In this document: piece by piece, positions 18,101 through 33,100 of the stretch
Layout: the number at the start of each line of letters is the position of its first letter
Position numbering within the stretch: position 1 is the stretch's first letter
Assembly: GCF_011398155.1 (NCBI RefSeq)
Contig: NZ_AP021888.1
Location: 124,001 to 188,000, forward strand
DNA length: 64,000 nt
Direction: 5' to 3'
Origin: Thiosulfativibrio zosterae
Lineage (GTDB): Bacteria; Pseudomonadota; Gammaproteobacteria; Thiomicrospirales; Thiomicrospiraceae
Position numbers and translations under genes: made by a program
Notes under the pieces: generated by a model
The model's database searches: none
Told to the model about the DNA's origin: nothing
Seen by the model: only the letters and a program-made list of their open reading frames with translations

Positions 18101-21100
18101 GCATCACAGATGACGACCGTCCAGAATTCAACATGGGCACAGACTTCGTAGTAGATGAAGCCGCAGGCACCATTAGCTTCACCGTCACCAAAACCGGCGA
18201 CACCACCCAAGCCTCAACAGTCGACTTCACGACAGTCGACGGCACAGCGCTTGCCGGCACTGACTACACCGCCCAAAGTGGCACACTGAGTTTTGCCGCG
18301 GGAGAAACCAGCAAAACCATCACAGTTGCCATCACCAATGACGCGGTCTTTGAAGGTGCAGAAAACTTCAAAGTCCAAATCAGCAACCCAAGCAACGCCA
18401 CCATCGGTGACAACGACCAAGTCGCGACCATCAAAGACGACGGCAGTACAGGCATCACAGATGACGACCGTCCAGAATTCAACATGGGCACAGACTTCGT
18501 AGTAGATGAAGCCGCAGGCACCATTAGCTTCACCGTCACCAAAACCGGCGACACCACCCAAGCCTCAACAGTCGACTTCACGACAGTCGACGGCACAGCG
18601 CTTGCCGGCACTGACTACACCGCCCAAAGTGGCACACTGAGTTTTGCCGCGGGAGAAACCAGCAAAACCATCACAGTTGCCATCACCAATGACGCGGTCT
18701 TTGAAGGTGCAGAAAACTTCAAAGTCCAAATCAGCAACCCAAGCAACGCCACCATCGGTGACAACGACCAAGTCGCGACCATCAAAGACGACGGCAGTAC
18801 AGGCATCACAGATGACGACCGTCCAGAATTCAACATGGGCACAGACTTCGTAGTAGATGAAGCCGCAGGCACCATTAGCTTCACCGTCACCAAAACCGGC
18901 GACACCACCCAAGCCTCAACAGTCGACTTCACGACAGTCGACGGCACAGCGCTTGCCGGCACTGACTACACCGCCCAAAGTGGCACACTGAGTTTTGCCG
19001 CGGGAGAAACCAGCAAAACCATCACAGTTGCCATCACCAATGACGCGGTCTTTGAAGGTGCAGAAAACTTCAAAGTCCAAATCAGCAACCCAAGCAACGC
19101 CACCATCGGTGACAACGACCAAGTCGCGACCATCAAAGACGACGGCAGTACAGGCATCACAGATGACGACCGTCCAGAATTCAACATGGGCACAGACTTC
19201 GTAGTAGATGAAGCCGCAGGCACCATTAGCTTCACCGTCACCAAAACCGGCGACACCACCCAAGCCTCAACAGTCGACTTCACGACAGTCGACGGCACAG
19301 CGCTTGCCGGCACTGACTACACCGCCCAAAGTGGCACACTGAGTTTTGCCGCGGGAGAAACCAGCAAAACCATCACAGTTGCCATCACCAATGACGCGGT
19401 CTTTGAAGGTGCAGAAAACTTCAAAGTCCAAATCAGCAACCCAAGCAACGCCACCATCGGTGACAACGACCAAGTCGCGACCATCAAAGACGACGGCAGT
19501 ACAGGCATCACAGATGACGACCGTCCAGAATTCAACATGGGCACAGACTTCGTAGTAGATGAAGCCGCAGGCACCATTAGCTTCACCGTCACCAAAACCG
19601 GCGACACCACCCAAGCCTCAACAGTCGACTTCACGACAGTCGACGGCACAGCGCTTGCCGGCACTGACTACACCGCCCAAAGTGGCACACTGAGTTTTGC
19701 CGCGGGAGAAACCAGCAAAACCATCACAGTTGCCATCACCAATGACGCGGTCTTTGAAGGTGCAGAAAACTTCAAAGTCCAAATCAGCAACCCAAGCAAC
19801 GCCACCATCGGTGACAACGACCAAGTCGCGACCATCAAAGACGACGGCAGTACAGGCATCACAGATGACGACCGTCCAGAATTCAACATGGGCACAGACT
19901 TCGTAGTAGATGAAGCCGCAGGCACCATTAGCTTCACCGTCACCAAAACCGGCGACACCACCCAAGCCTCAACAGTCGACTTCACGACAGTCGACGGCAC
20001 AGCGCTTGCCGGCACTGACTACACCGCCCAAAGTGGCACACTGAGTTTTGCCGCGGGAGAAACCAGCAAAACCATCACAGTTGCCATCACCAATGACGCG
20101 GTCTTTGAAGGTGCAGAAAACTTCAAAGTCCAAATCAGCAACCCAAGCAACGCCACCATCGGTGACAACGACCAAGTCGCGACCATCAAAGACGACGGCA
20201 GTACAGGCATCACAGATGACGACCGTCCAGAATTCAACATGGGCACAGACTTCGTAGTAGATGAAGCCGCAGGCACCATTAGCTTCACCGTCACCAAAAC
20301 CGGCGACACCACCCAAGCCTCAACAGTCGACTTCACGACAGTCGACGGCACAGCGCTTGCCGGCACTGACTACACCGCCCAAAGTGGCACACTGAGTTTT
20401 GCCGCGGGAGAAACCAGCAAAACCATCACAGTTGCCATCACCAATGACGCGGTCTTTGAAGGTGCAGAAAACTTCAAAGTCCAAATCAGCAACCCAAGCA
20501 ACGCCACCATCGGTGACAACGACCAAGTCGCGACCATCAAAGACGACGGCAGTACAGGCATCACAGATGACGACCGTCCAGAATTCAACATGGGCACAGA
20601 CTTCGTAGTAGATGAAGCCGCAGGCACCATTAGCTTCACCGTCACCAAAACCGGCGACACCACCCAAGCCTCAACAGTCGACTTCACGACAGTCGACGGC
20701 ACAGCGCTTGCCGGCACTGACTACACCGCCCAAAGTGGCACACTGAGTTTTGCCGCGGGAGAAACCAGCAAAACCATCACAGTTGCCATCACCAATGACG
20801 CGGTCTTTGAAGGTGCAGAAAACTTCAAAGTCCAAATCAGCAACCCAAGCAACGCCACCATCGGTGACAACGACCAAGTCGCGACCATCAAAGACGACGG
20901 CAGTACAGGCATCACAGATGACGACCGTCCAGAATTCAACATGGGCACAGACTTCGTAGTAGATGAAGCCGCAGGCACCATTAGCTTCACCGTCACCAAA
21001 ACCGGCGACACCACCCAAGCCTCAACAGTCGACTTCACGACAGTCGACGGCACAGCGCTTGCCGGCACTGACTACACCGCCCAAAGTGGCACACTGAGTT

Positions 21101-24100
21101 TTGCCGCGGGAGAAACCAGCAAAACCATCACAGTTGCCATCACCAATGACGCGGTCTTTGAAGGTGCAGAAAACTTCAAAGTCCAAATCAGCAACCCAAG
21201 CAACGCCACCATCGGTGACAACGACCAAGTCGCGACCATCAAAGACGACGGCAGTACAGGCATCACAGATGACGACCGTCCAGAATTCAACATGGGCACA
21301 GACTTCGTAGTAGATGAAGCCGCAGGCACCATTAGCTTCACCGTCACCAAAACCGGCGACACCACCCAAGCCTCAACAGTCGACTTCACGACAGTCGACG
21401 GCACAGCGCTTGCCGGCACTGACTACACCGCCCAAAGTGGCACACTGAGTTTTGCCGCGGGAGAAACCAGCAAAACCATCACAGTTGCCATCACCAATGA
21501 CGCGGTCTTTGAAGGTGCAGAAAACTTCAAAGTCCAAATCAGCAACCCAAGCAACGCCACCATCGGTGACAACGACCAAGTCGCGACCATCAAAGACGAC
21601 GGCAGTACAGGCATCACAGATGACGACCGTCCAGAATTCAACATGGGCACAGACTTCGTAGTAGATGAAGCCGCAGGCACCATTAGCTTCACCGTCACCA
21701 AAACCGGCGACACCACCCAAGCCTCAACAGTCGACTTCACGACAGTCGACGGCACAGCGCTTGCCGGCACTGACTACACCGCCCAAAGTGGCACACTGAG
21801 TTTTGCCGCGGGAGAAACCAGCAAAACCATCACAGTTGCCATCACCAATGACGCGGTCTTTGAAGGTGCAGAAAACTTCAAAGTCCAAATCAGCAACCCA
21901 AGCAACGCCACCATCGGTGACAACGACCAAGTCGCGACCATCAAAGACGACGGCAGTACAGGCATCACAGATGACGACCGTCCAGAATTCAACATGGGCA
22001 CAGACTTCGTAGTAGATGAAGCCGCAGGCACCATTAGCTTCACCGTCACCAAAACCGGCGACACCACCCAAGCCTCAACAGTCGACTTCACGACAGTCGA
22101 CGGCACAGCGCTTGCCGGCACTGACTACACCGCCCAAAGTGGCACACTGAGTTTTGCCGCGGGAGAAACCAGCAAAACCATCACAGTTGCCATCACCAAT
22201 GACGCGGTCTTTGAAGGTGCAGAAAACTTCAAAGTCCAAATCAGCAACCCAAGCAACGCCACCATCGGTGACAACGACCAAGTCGCGACCATCAAAGACG
22301 ACGGCAGTACAGGCATCACAGATGACGACCGTCCAGAATTCAACATGGGCACAGACTTCGTAGTAGATGAAGCCGCAGGCACCATTAGCTTCACCGTCAC
22401 CAAAACCGGCGACACCACCCAAGCCTCAACAGTCGACTTCACGACAGTCGACGGCACAGCGCTTGCCGGCACTGACTACACCGCCCAAAGTGGCACACTG
22501 AGTTTTGCCGCGGGAGAAACCAGCAAAACCATCACAGTTGCCATCACCAATGACGCGGTCTTTGAAGGTGCAGAAAACTTCAAAGTCCAAATCAGCAACC
22601 CAAGCAACGCCACCATCGGTGACAACGACCAAGTCGCGACCATCAAAGACGACGGCAGTACAGGCATCACAGATGACGACCGTCCAGAATTCAACATGGG
22701 CACAGACTTCGTAGTAGATGAAGCCGCAGGCACCATTAGCTTCACCGTCACCAAAACCGGCGACACCACCCAAGCCTCAACAGTCGACTTCACGACAGTC
22801 GACGGCACAGCGCTTGCCGGCACTGACTACACCGCCCAAAGTGGCACACTGAGTTTTGCCGCGGGAGAAACCAGCAAAACCATCACAGTTGCCATCACCA
22901 ATGACGCGGTCTTTGAAGGTGCAGAAAACTTCAAAGTCCAAATCAGCAACCCAAGCAACGCCACCATCGGTGACAACGACCAAGTCGCGACCATCAAAGA
23001 CGACGGCAGTACAGGCATCACAGATGACGACCGTCCAGAATTCAACATGGGCACAGACTTCGTAGTAGATGAAGCCGCAGGCACCATTAGCTTCACCGTC
23101 ACCAAAACCGGCGACACCACCCAAGCCTCAACAGTCGACTTCACGACAGTCGACGGCACAGCGCTTGCCGGCACTGACTACACCGCCCAAAGTGGCACAC
23201 TGAGTTTTGCCGCGGGAGAAACCAGCAAAACCATCACAGTTGCCATCACCAATGACGCGGTCTTTGAAGGTGCAGAAAACTTCAAAGTCCAAATCAGCAA
23301 CCCAAGCAACGCCACCATCGGTGACAACGACCAAGTCGCGACCATCAAAGACGACGGCAGTACAGGCATCACAGATGACGACCGTCCAGAATTCAACATG
23401 GGCACAGACTTCGTAGTAGATGAAGCCGCAGGCACCATTAGCTTCACCGTCACCAAAACCGGCGACACCACCCAAGCCTCAACAGTCGACTTCACGACAG
23501 TCGACGGCACAGCGCTTGCCGGCACTGACTACACCGCCCAAAGTGGCACACTGAGTTTTGCCGCGGGAGAAACCAGCAAAACCATCACAGTTGCCATCAC
23601 CAATGACGCGGTCTTTGAAGGTGCAGAAAACTTCAAAGTCCAAATCAGCAACCCAAGCAACGCCACCATCGGTGACAACGACCAAGTCGCGACCATCAAA
23701 GACGACGGCAGTACAGGCATCACAGATGACGACCGTCCAGAATTCAACATGGGCACAGACTTCGTAGTAGATGAAGCCGCAGGCACCATTAGCTTCACCG
23801 TCACCAAAACCGGCGACACCACCCAAGCCTCAACAGTCGACTTCACGACAGTCGACGGCACAGCGCTTGCCGGCACTGACTACACCGCCCAAAGTGGCAC
23901 ACTGAGTTTTGCCGCGGGAGAAACCAGCAAAACCATCACAGTTGCCATCACCAATGACGCGGTCTTTGAAGGTGCAGAAAACTTCAAAGTCCAAATCAGC
24001 AACCCAAGCAACGCCACCATCGGTGACAACGACCAAGTCGCGACCATCAAAGACGACGGCAGTACAGGCATCACAGATGACGACCGTCCAGAATTCAACA

Positions 24101-27100
24101 TGGGCACAGACTTCGTAGTAGATGAAGCCGCAGGCACCATTAGCTTCACCGTCACCAAAACCGGCGACACCACCCAAGCCTCAACAGTCGACTTCACGAC
24201 AGTCGACGGCACAGCGCTTGCCGGCACTGACTACACCGCCCAAAGTGGCACACTGAGTTTTGCCGCGGGAGAAACCAGCAAAACCATCACAGTTGCCATC
24301 ACCAATGACGCGGTCTTTGAAGGTGCAGAAAACTTCAAAGTCCAAATCAGCAACCCAAGCAACGCCACCATCGGTGACAACGACCAAGTCGCGACCATCA
24401 AAGACGACGGCAGTACAGGCATCACAGATGACGACCGTCCAGAATTCAACATGGGCACAGACTTCGTAGTAGATGAAGCCGCAGGCACCATTAGCTTCAC
24501 CGTCACCAAAACCGGCGACACCACCCAAGCCTCAACAGTCGACTTCACGACAGTCGACGGCACAGCGCTTGCCGGCACTGACTACACCGCCCAAAGTGGC
24601 ACACTGAGTTTTGCCGCGGGAGAAACCAGCAAAACCATCACAGTTGCCATCACCAATGACGCGGTCTTTGAAGGTGCAGAAAACTTCAAAGTCCAAATCA
24701 GCAACCCAAGCAACGCCACCATCGGTGACAACGACCAAGTCGCGACCATCAAAGACGACGGCAGTACAGGCATCACAGATGACGACCGTCCAGAATTCAA
24801 CATGGGCACAGACTTCGTAGTAGATGAAGCCGCAGGCACCATTAGCTTCACCGTCACCAAAACCGGCGACACCACCCAAGCCTCAACAGTCGACTTCACG
24901 ACAGTCGACGGCACAGCGCTTGCCGGCACTGACTACACCGCCCAAAGTGGCACACTGAGTTTTGCCGCGGGAGAAACCAGCAAAACCATCACAGTTGCCA
25001 TCACCAATGACGCGGTCTTTGAAGGTGCAGAAAACTTCAAAGTCCAAATCAGCAACCCAAGCAACGCCACCATCGGTGACAACGACCAAGTCGCGACCAT
25101 CAAAGACGACGGCAGTACAGGCATCACAGATGACGACCGTCCAGAATTCAACATGGGCACAGACTTCGTAGTAGATGAAGCCGCAGGCACCATTAGCTTC
25201 ACCGTCACCAAAACCGGCGACACCACCCAAGCCTCAACAGTCGACTTCACGACAGTCGACGGCACAGCGCTTGCCGGCACTGACTACACCGCCCAAAGTG
25301 GCACACTGAGTTTTGCCGCGGGAGAAACCAGCAAAACCATCACAGTTGCCATCACCAATGACGCGGTCTTTGAAGGTGCAGAAAACTTCAAAGTCCAAAT
25401 CAGCAACCCAAGCAACGCCACCATCGGTGACAACGACCAAGTCGCGACCATCAAAGACGACGGCAGTACAGGCATCACAGATGACGACCGTCCAGAATTC
25501 AACATGGGCACAGACTTCGTAGTAGATGAAGCCGCAGGCACCATTAGCTTCACCGTCACCAAAACCGGCGACACCACCCAAGCCTCAACAGTCGACTTCA
25601 CGACAGTCGACGGCACAGCGCTTGCCGGCACTGACTACACCGCCCAAAGTGGCACACTGAGTTTTGCCGCGGGAGAAACCAGCAAAACCATCACAGTTGC
25701 CATCACCAATGACGCGGTCTTTGAAGGTGCAGAAAACTTCAAAGTCCAAATCAGCAACCCAAGCAACGCCACCATCGGTGACAACGACCAAGTCGCGACC
25801 ATCAAAGACGACGGCAGTACAGGCATCACAGATGACGACCGTCCAGAATTCAACATGGGCACAGACTTCGTAGTAGATGAAGCCGCAGGCACCATTAGCT
25901 TCACCGTCACCAAAACCGGCGACACCACCCAAGCCTCAACAGTCGACTTCACGACAGTCGACGGCACAGCGCTTGCCGGCACTGACTACACCGCCCAAAG
26001 TGGCACACTGAGTTTTGCCGCGGGAGAAACCAGCAAAACCATCACAGTTGCCATCACCAATGACGCGGTCTTTGAAGGTGCAGAAAACTTCAAAGTCCAA
26101 ATCAGCAACCCAAGCAACGCCACCATCGGTGACAACGACCAAGTCGCGACCATCAAAGACGACGGCAGTACAGGCATCACAGATGACGACCGTCCAGAAT
26201 TCAACATGGGCACAGACTTCGTAGTAGATGAAGCCGCAGGCACCATTAGCTTCACCGTCACCAAAACCGGCGACACCACCCAAGCCTCAACAGTCGACTT
26301 CACGACAGTCGACGGCACAGCGCTTGCCGGCACTGACTACACCGCCCAAAGTGGCACACTGAGTTTTGCCGCGGGAGAAACCAGCAAAACCATCACAGTT
26401 GCCATCACCAATGACGCGGTCTTTGAAGGTGCAGAAAACTTCAAAGTCCAAATCAGCAACCCAAGCAACGCCACCATCGGTGACAACGACCAAGTCGCGA
26501 CCATCAAAGACGACGGCAGTACAGGCATCACAGATGACGACCGTCCAGAATTCAACATGGGCACAGACTTCGTAGTAGATGAAGCCGCAGGCACCATTAG
26601 CTTCACCGTCACCAAAACCGGCGACACCACCCAAGCCTCAACAGTCGACTTCACGACAGTCGACGGCACAGCGCTTGCCGGCACTGACTACACCGCCCAA
26701 AGTGGCACACTGAGTTTTGCCGCGGGAGAAACCAGCAAAACCATCACAGTTGCCATCACCAATGACGCGGTCTTTGAAGGTGCAGAAAACTTCAAAGTCC
26801 AAATCAGCAACCCAAGCAACGCCACCATCGGTGACAACGACCAAGTCGCGACCATCAAAGACGACGGCAGTACAGGCATCACAGATGACGACCGTCCAGA
26901 ATTCAACATGGGCACAGACTTCGTAGTAGATGAAGCCGCAGGCACCATTAGCTTCACCGTCACCAAAACCGGCGACACCACCCAAGCCTCAACAGTCGAC
27001 TTCACGACAGTCGACGGCACAGCGCTTGCCGGCACTGACTACACCGCCCAAAGTGGCACACTGAGTTTTGCCGCGGGAGAAACCAGCAAAACCATCACAG

Positions 27101-30100
27101 TTGCCATCACCAATGACGCGGTCTTTGAAGGTGCAGAAAACTTCAAAGTCCAAATCAGCAACCCAAGCAACGCCACCATCGGTGACAACGACCAAGTCGC
27201 GACCATCAAAGACGACGGCAGTACAGGCATCACAGATGACGACCGTCCAGAATTCAACATGGGCACAGACTTCGTAGTAGATGAAGCCGCAGGCACCATT
27301 AGCTTCACCGTCACCAAAACCGGCGACACCACCCAAGCCTCAACAGTCGACTTCACGACAGTCGACGGCACAGCGCTTGCCGGCACTGACTACACCGCCC
27401 AAAGTGGCACACTGAGTTTTGCCGCGGGAGAAACCAGCAAAACCATCACAGTTGCCATCACCAATGACGCGGTCTTTGAAGGTGCAGAAAACTTCAAAGT
27501 CCAAATCAGCAACCCAAGCAACGCCACCATCGGTGACAACGACCAAGTCGCGACCATCAAAGACGACGGCAGTACAGGCATCACAGATGACGACCGTCCA
27601 GAATTCAACATGGGCACAGACTTCGTAGTAGATGAAGCCGCAGGCACCATTAGCTTCACCGTCACCAAAACCGGCGACACCACCCAAGCCTCAACAGTCG
27701 ACTTCACGACAGTCGACGGCACAGCGCTTGCCGGCACTGACTACACCGCCCAAAGTGGCACACTGAGTTTTGCCGCGGGAGAAACCAGCAAAACCATCAC
27801 AGTTGCCATCACCAATGACGCGGTCTTTGAAGGTGCAGAAAACTTCAAAGTCCAAATCAGCAACCCAAGCAACGCCACCATCGGTGACAACGACCAAGTC
27901 GCGACCATCAAAGACGACGGCAGTACAGGCATCACAGATGACGACCGTCCAGAATTCAACATGGGCACAGACTTCGTAGTAGATGAAGCCGCAGGCACCA
28001 TTAGCTTCACCGTCACCAAAACCGGCGACACCACCCAAGCCTCAACAGTCGACTTCACGACAGTCGACGGCACAGCGCTTGCCGGCACTGACTACACCGC
28101 CCAAAGTGGCACACTGAGTTTTGCCGCGGGAGAAACCAGCAAAACCATCACAGTTGCCATCACCAATGACGCGGTCTTTGAAGGTGCAGAAAACTTCAAA
28201 GTCCAAATCAGCAACCCAAGCAACGCCACCATCGGTGACAACGACCAAGTCGCGACCATCAAAGACGACGGCAGTACAGGCATCACAGATGACGACCGTC
28301 CAGAATTCAACATGGGCACAGACTTCGTAGTAGATGAAGCCGCAGGCACCATTAGCTTCACCGTCACCAAAACCGGCGACACCACCCAAGCCTCAACAGT
28401 CGACTTCACGACAGTCGACGGCACAGCGCTTGCCGGCACTGACTACACCGCCCAAAGTGGCACACTGAGTTTTGCCGCGGGAGAAACCAGCAAAACCATC
28501 ACAGTTGCCATCACCAATGACGCGGTCTTTGAAGGTGCAGAAAACTTCAAAGTCCAAATCAGCAACCCAAGCAACGCCACCATCGGTGACAACGACCAAG
28601 TCGCGACCATCAAAGACGACGGCAGTACAGGCATCACAGATGACGACCGTCCAGAATTCAACATGGGCACAGACTTCGTAGTAGATGAAGCCGCAGGCAC
28701 CATTAGCTTCACCGTCACCAAAACCGGCGACACCACCCAAGCCTCAACAGTCGACTTCACGACAGTCGACGGCACAGCGCTTGCCGGCACTGACTACACC
28801 GCCCAAAGTGGCACACTGAGTTTTGCCGCGGGAGAAACCAGCAAAACCATCACAGTTGCCATCACCAATGACGCGGTCTTTGAAGGTGCAGAAAACTTCA
28901 AAGTCCAAATCAGCAACCCAAGCAACGCCACCATCGGTGACAACGACCAAGTCGCGACCATCAAAGACGACGGCAGTACAGGCATCACAGATGACGACCG
29001 TCCAGAATTCAACATGGGCACAGACTTCGTAGTAGATGAAGCCGCAGGCACCATTAGCTTCACCGTCACCAAAACCGGCGACACCACCCAAGCCTCAACA
29101 GTCGACTTCACGACAGTCGACGGCACAGCGCTTGCCGGCACTGACTACACCGCCCAAAGTGGCACACTGAGTTTTGCCGCGGGAGAAACCAGCAAAACCA
29201 TCACAGTTGCCATCACCAATGACGCGGTCTTTGAAGGTGCAGAAAACTTCAAAGTCCAAATCAGCAACCCAAGCAACGCCACCATCGGTGACAACGACCA
29301 AGTCGCGACCATCAAAGACGACGGCAGTACAGGCATCACAGATGACGACCGTCCAGAATTCAACATGGGCACAGACTTCGTAGTAGATGAAGCCGCAGGC
29401 ACCATTAGCTTCACCGTCACCAAAACCGGCGACACCACCCAAGCCTCAACAGTCGACTTCACGACAGTCGACGGCACAGCGCTTGCCGGCACTGACTACA
29501 CCGCCCAAAGTGGCACACTGAGTTTTGCCGCGGGAGAAACCAGCAAAACCATCACAGTTGCCATCACCAATGACGCGGTCTTTGAAGGTGCAGAAAACTT
29601 CAAAGTCCAAATCAGCAACCCAAGCAACGCCACCATCGGTGACAACGACCAAGTCGCGACCATCAAAGACGACGGCAGTACAGGCATCACAGATGACGAC
29701 CGTCCAGAATTCAACATGGGCACAGACTTCGTAGTAGATGAAGCCGCAGGCACCATTAGCTTCACCGTCACCAAAACCGGCGACACCACCCAAGCCTCAA
29801 CAGTCGACTTCACGACAGTCGACGGCACAGCGCTTGCCGGCACTGACTACACCGCCCAAAGTGGCACACTGAGTTTTGCCGCGGGAGAAACCAGCAAAAC
29901 CATCACAGTTGCCATCACCAATGACGCGGTCTTTGAAGGTGCAGAAAACTTCAAAGTCCAAATCAGCAACCCAAGCAACGCCACCATCGGTGACAACGAC
30001 CAAGTCGCGACCATCAAAGACGACGGCAGTACAGGCATCACAGATGACGACCGTCCAGAATTCAACATGGGCACAGACTTCGTAGTAGATGAAGCCGCAG

Positions 30101-33100
30101 GCACCATTAGCTTCACCGTCACCAAAACCGGCGACACCACCCAAGCCTCAACAGTCGACTTCACGACAGTCGACGGCACAGCGCTTGCCGGCACTGACTA
30201 CACCGCCCAAAGTGGCACACTGAGTTTTGCCGCGGGAGAAACCAGCAAAACCATCACAGTTGCCATCACCAATGACGCGGTCTTTGAAGGTGCAGAAAAC
30301 TTCAAAGTCCAAATCAGCAACCCAAGCAACGCCACCATCGGTGACAACGACCAAGTCGCGACCATCAAAGACGACGGCAGTACAGGCATCACAGATGACG
30401 ACCGTCCAGAATTCAACATGGGCACAGACTTCGTAGTAGATGAAGCCGCAGGCACCATTAGCTTCACCGTCACCAAAACCGGCGACACCACCCAAGCCTC
30501 AACAGTCGACTTCACGACAGTCGACGGCACAGCGCTTGCCGGCACTGACTACACCGCCCAAAGTGGCACACTGAGTTTTGCCGCGGGAGAAACCAGCAAA
30601 ACCATCACAGTTGCCATCACCAATGACGCGGTCTTTGAAGGTGCAGAAAACTTCAAAGTCCAAATCAGCAACCCAAGCAACGCCACCATCGGTGACAACG
30701 ACCAAGTCGCGACCATCAAAGACGACGGCAGTACAGGCATCACAGATGACGACCGTCCAGAATTCAACATGGGCACAGACTTCGTAGTAGATGAAGCCGC
30801 AGGCACCATTAGCTTCACCGTCACCAAAACCGGCGACACCACCCAAGCCTCAACAGTCGACTTCACGACAGTCGACGGCACAGCGCTTGCCGGCACTGAC
30901 TACACCGCCCAAAGTGGCACACTGAGTTTTGCCGCGGGAGAAACCAGCAAAACCATCACAGTTGCCATCACCAATGACGCGGTCTTTGAAGGTGCAGAAA
31001 ACTTCAAAGTCCAAATCAGCAACCCAAGCAACGCCACCATCGGTGACAACGACCAAGTCGCGACCATCAAAGACGACGGCAGTATCTCCGACGACGACAC
31101 AGTCAGCGTCACCACGGTGGGAGCAGCGACAGAAACCGAAGGCAGCGACTTAACGCACACAGTCACCATGAGTGGCGTAGCGGACAGCGCAAAAACCTAC
31201 AGCTTCAATGTTACCGATATCACCGCGACGGCCGGCAGTGACTACACAGCCACCCCAAGCTTCAGCAATGGCGTAACTTACGATGCACTCAGCGGTCAGA
31301 TTACAGTCCCAGCAAATGTTAGTAGCTTCACAGTGACCTTCCCAGGGCTTGCGGATGCGCTTGATGAAAGTGATGAAACCTACAGCCTCACGATCGGAGG
31401 AGTCAGCGGCACAGGAACGATTACGGATGACGACAATGCACCTGTTGCGAATGATGATCCTTCAACGGCACCTTATTATGTTGAAGTTGGTAATGTTTCA
31501 AGCTCTATTTATGACTATACATGGACAAATACAGGGACGGCAAATTGGAATAACACCGACAGTAATGATTCAACAGTTAAAGTTACGGCGTTTGACAGCC
31601 AAGGCAATGCGGTTTCAGTGTCAACAACTAGTAATGTTGTTTTAGGAACAGGTTCGTCAAGCACTGTTGTTAGCAATGGTAATGAAAGTTTTGAGTTAGG
31701 AGTAGCGGGTTCTCCTAGAGGAGATGATGATTGGCCAGCAGAGCAAATTGAATATCATGCTGGAACGCAAACTTCCGAAGCTCTAGTTTTCCAATTTAGC
31801 GGTTATATGAATGAGGCCACTGTTAAAGTCAGTCACTTAATTGGAAACGAAGGTGGTGGTGAAAAAGGACAATGGATTGCTATGTTAGATGGCACGGTTG
31901 TTGCCACAGAGATATTTGCTTCTGACACAGTTGTTATAAACACGGGTAATTTTGTGTTTAACGAATTGCGTTTTGAGGCGCTTCCATACACGCTTCAAAC
32001 CGGAACAGGCGATAGTGATGCTTCTGATTATTTTATCCAGTCTATTCAAGGCAGTGGTCCTGCAAATGCAAACAGTGATTATTCGACGACAGAAGATGCA
32101 ACTTTAGTTATTGACACTGAATCATTTGGAGTTCTAAAAAATGATTCTGATGCAGATAACGATGCTGTTAATGTTATTAAAGTAAACGGTCAAGTGGTGA
32201 ATGACGGTGCAACGGTAACTTTAGCAAGTGGTGCTTTGCTAACGATTCATTCAAATGGGACATTTGATTACAACCCAAATGGACAGTTCAATAGCTTAGC
32301 TGCAGGCCAAGTGGATCAAGATAGTTTTACTTATCAAATACAAGATATTCATGGTAATACCCTTAATACAGCAAATGGAGAAGGCCCTAATAGTGATCTG
32401 GACAGTGTAGCGACGGCAACGATTACCATTATAGGTAAAGGCGAACCTTATCAACCCGCAACACCTAATATTGCACCCGTAGCGGTAGATGACAGCATCA
32501 ACGCCACCGAAGACAGCGTGTATACCTCAACGATAGACTTAGATGCAAATGACACAGACCTAGATGGCGACAACCTAAGTGTCGTGGCAGGCACCTTCAC
32601 CACCACTCAAGGCGGCACCTTAGTGCTAGCAGCCGATGGCAGCTACACTTACACACCCGCGCTCAACTTCAATGGGGTAGACACAGTTGACTACACAGTC
32701 ACAGATGGATCTCTAACAGATGTAGGCACCTTAACCATCAATGTAGGCGCCGTGAACGACGCACCCGTAGCGGTGGATGACAGCATCAACGCCACCGAAG
32801 ATAGCGTGTATACCTCAACGATAGACTTAGATGCAAATGACACAGACCTAGATGGCGACAACCTAAGTGTCGTGGCAGGCACCTTCACCACCACTCAAGG
32901 CGGCACCTTAGTGCTAGCAGCCGATGGCAGCTACACTTACACACCCGCGAGCAACTTCAATGGGGTAGACACAGTTGACTACACAGTCACAGATGGATCT
33001 CTAACAGATGTAGGCACCTTGAGCATCACTGTAGGCGCGGTGAACGACGCACCCGTAGCGGTAGATGACAGCATCAACGCCACCGAAGACAGCGTGTATA

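Noticed and set aside
14704-31056. Dozens of identical 115-codon open frames on the minus strand and 69-codon frames on the plus strand
   Set aside because: They repeat with the 351-bp period and are by-products of the tandem array; no ribosome sites, and the Calx-beta frame explains the sequence.
14611-31084. Possible CRISPR-like array because of regular repeats
   Set aside because: Units are 351 bp, abut without spacers, and encode a domain in one continuous frame.
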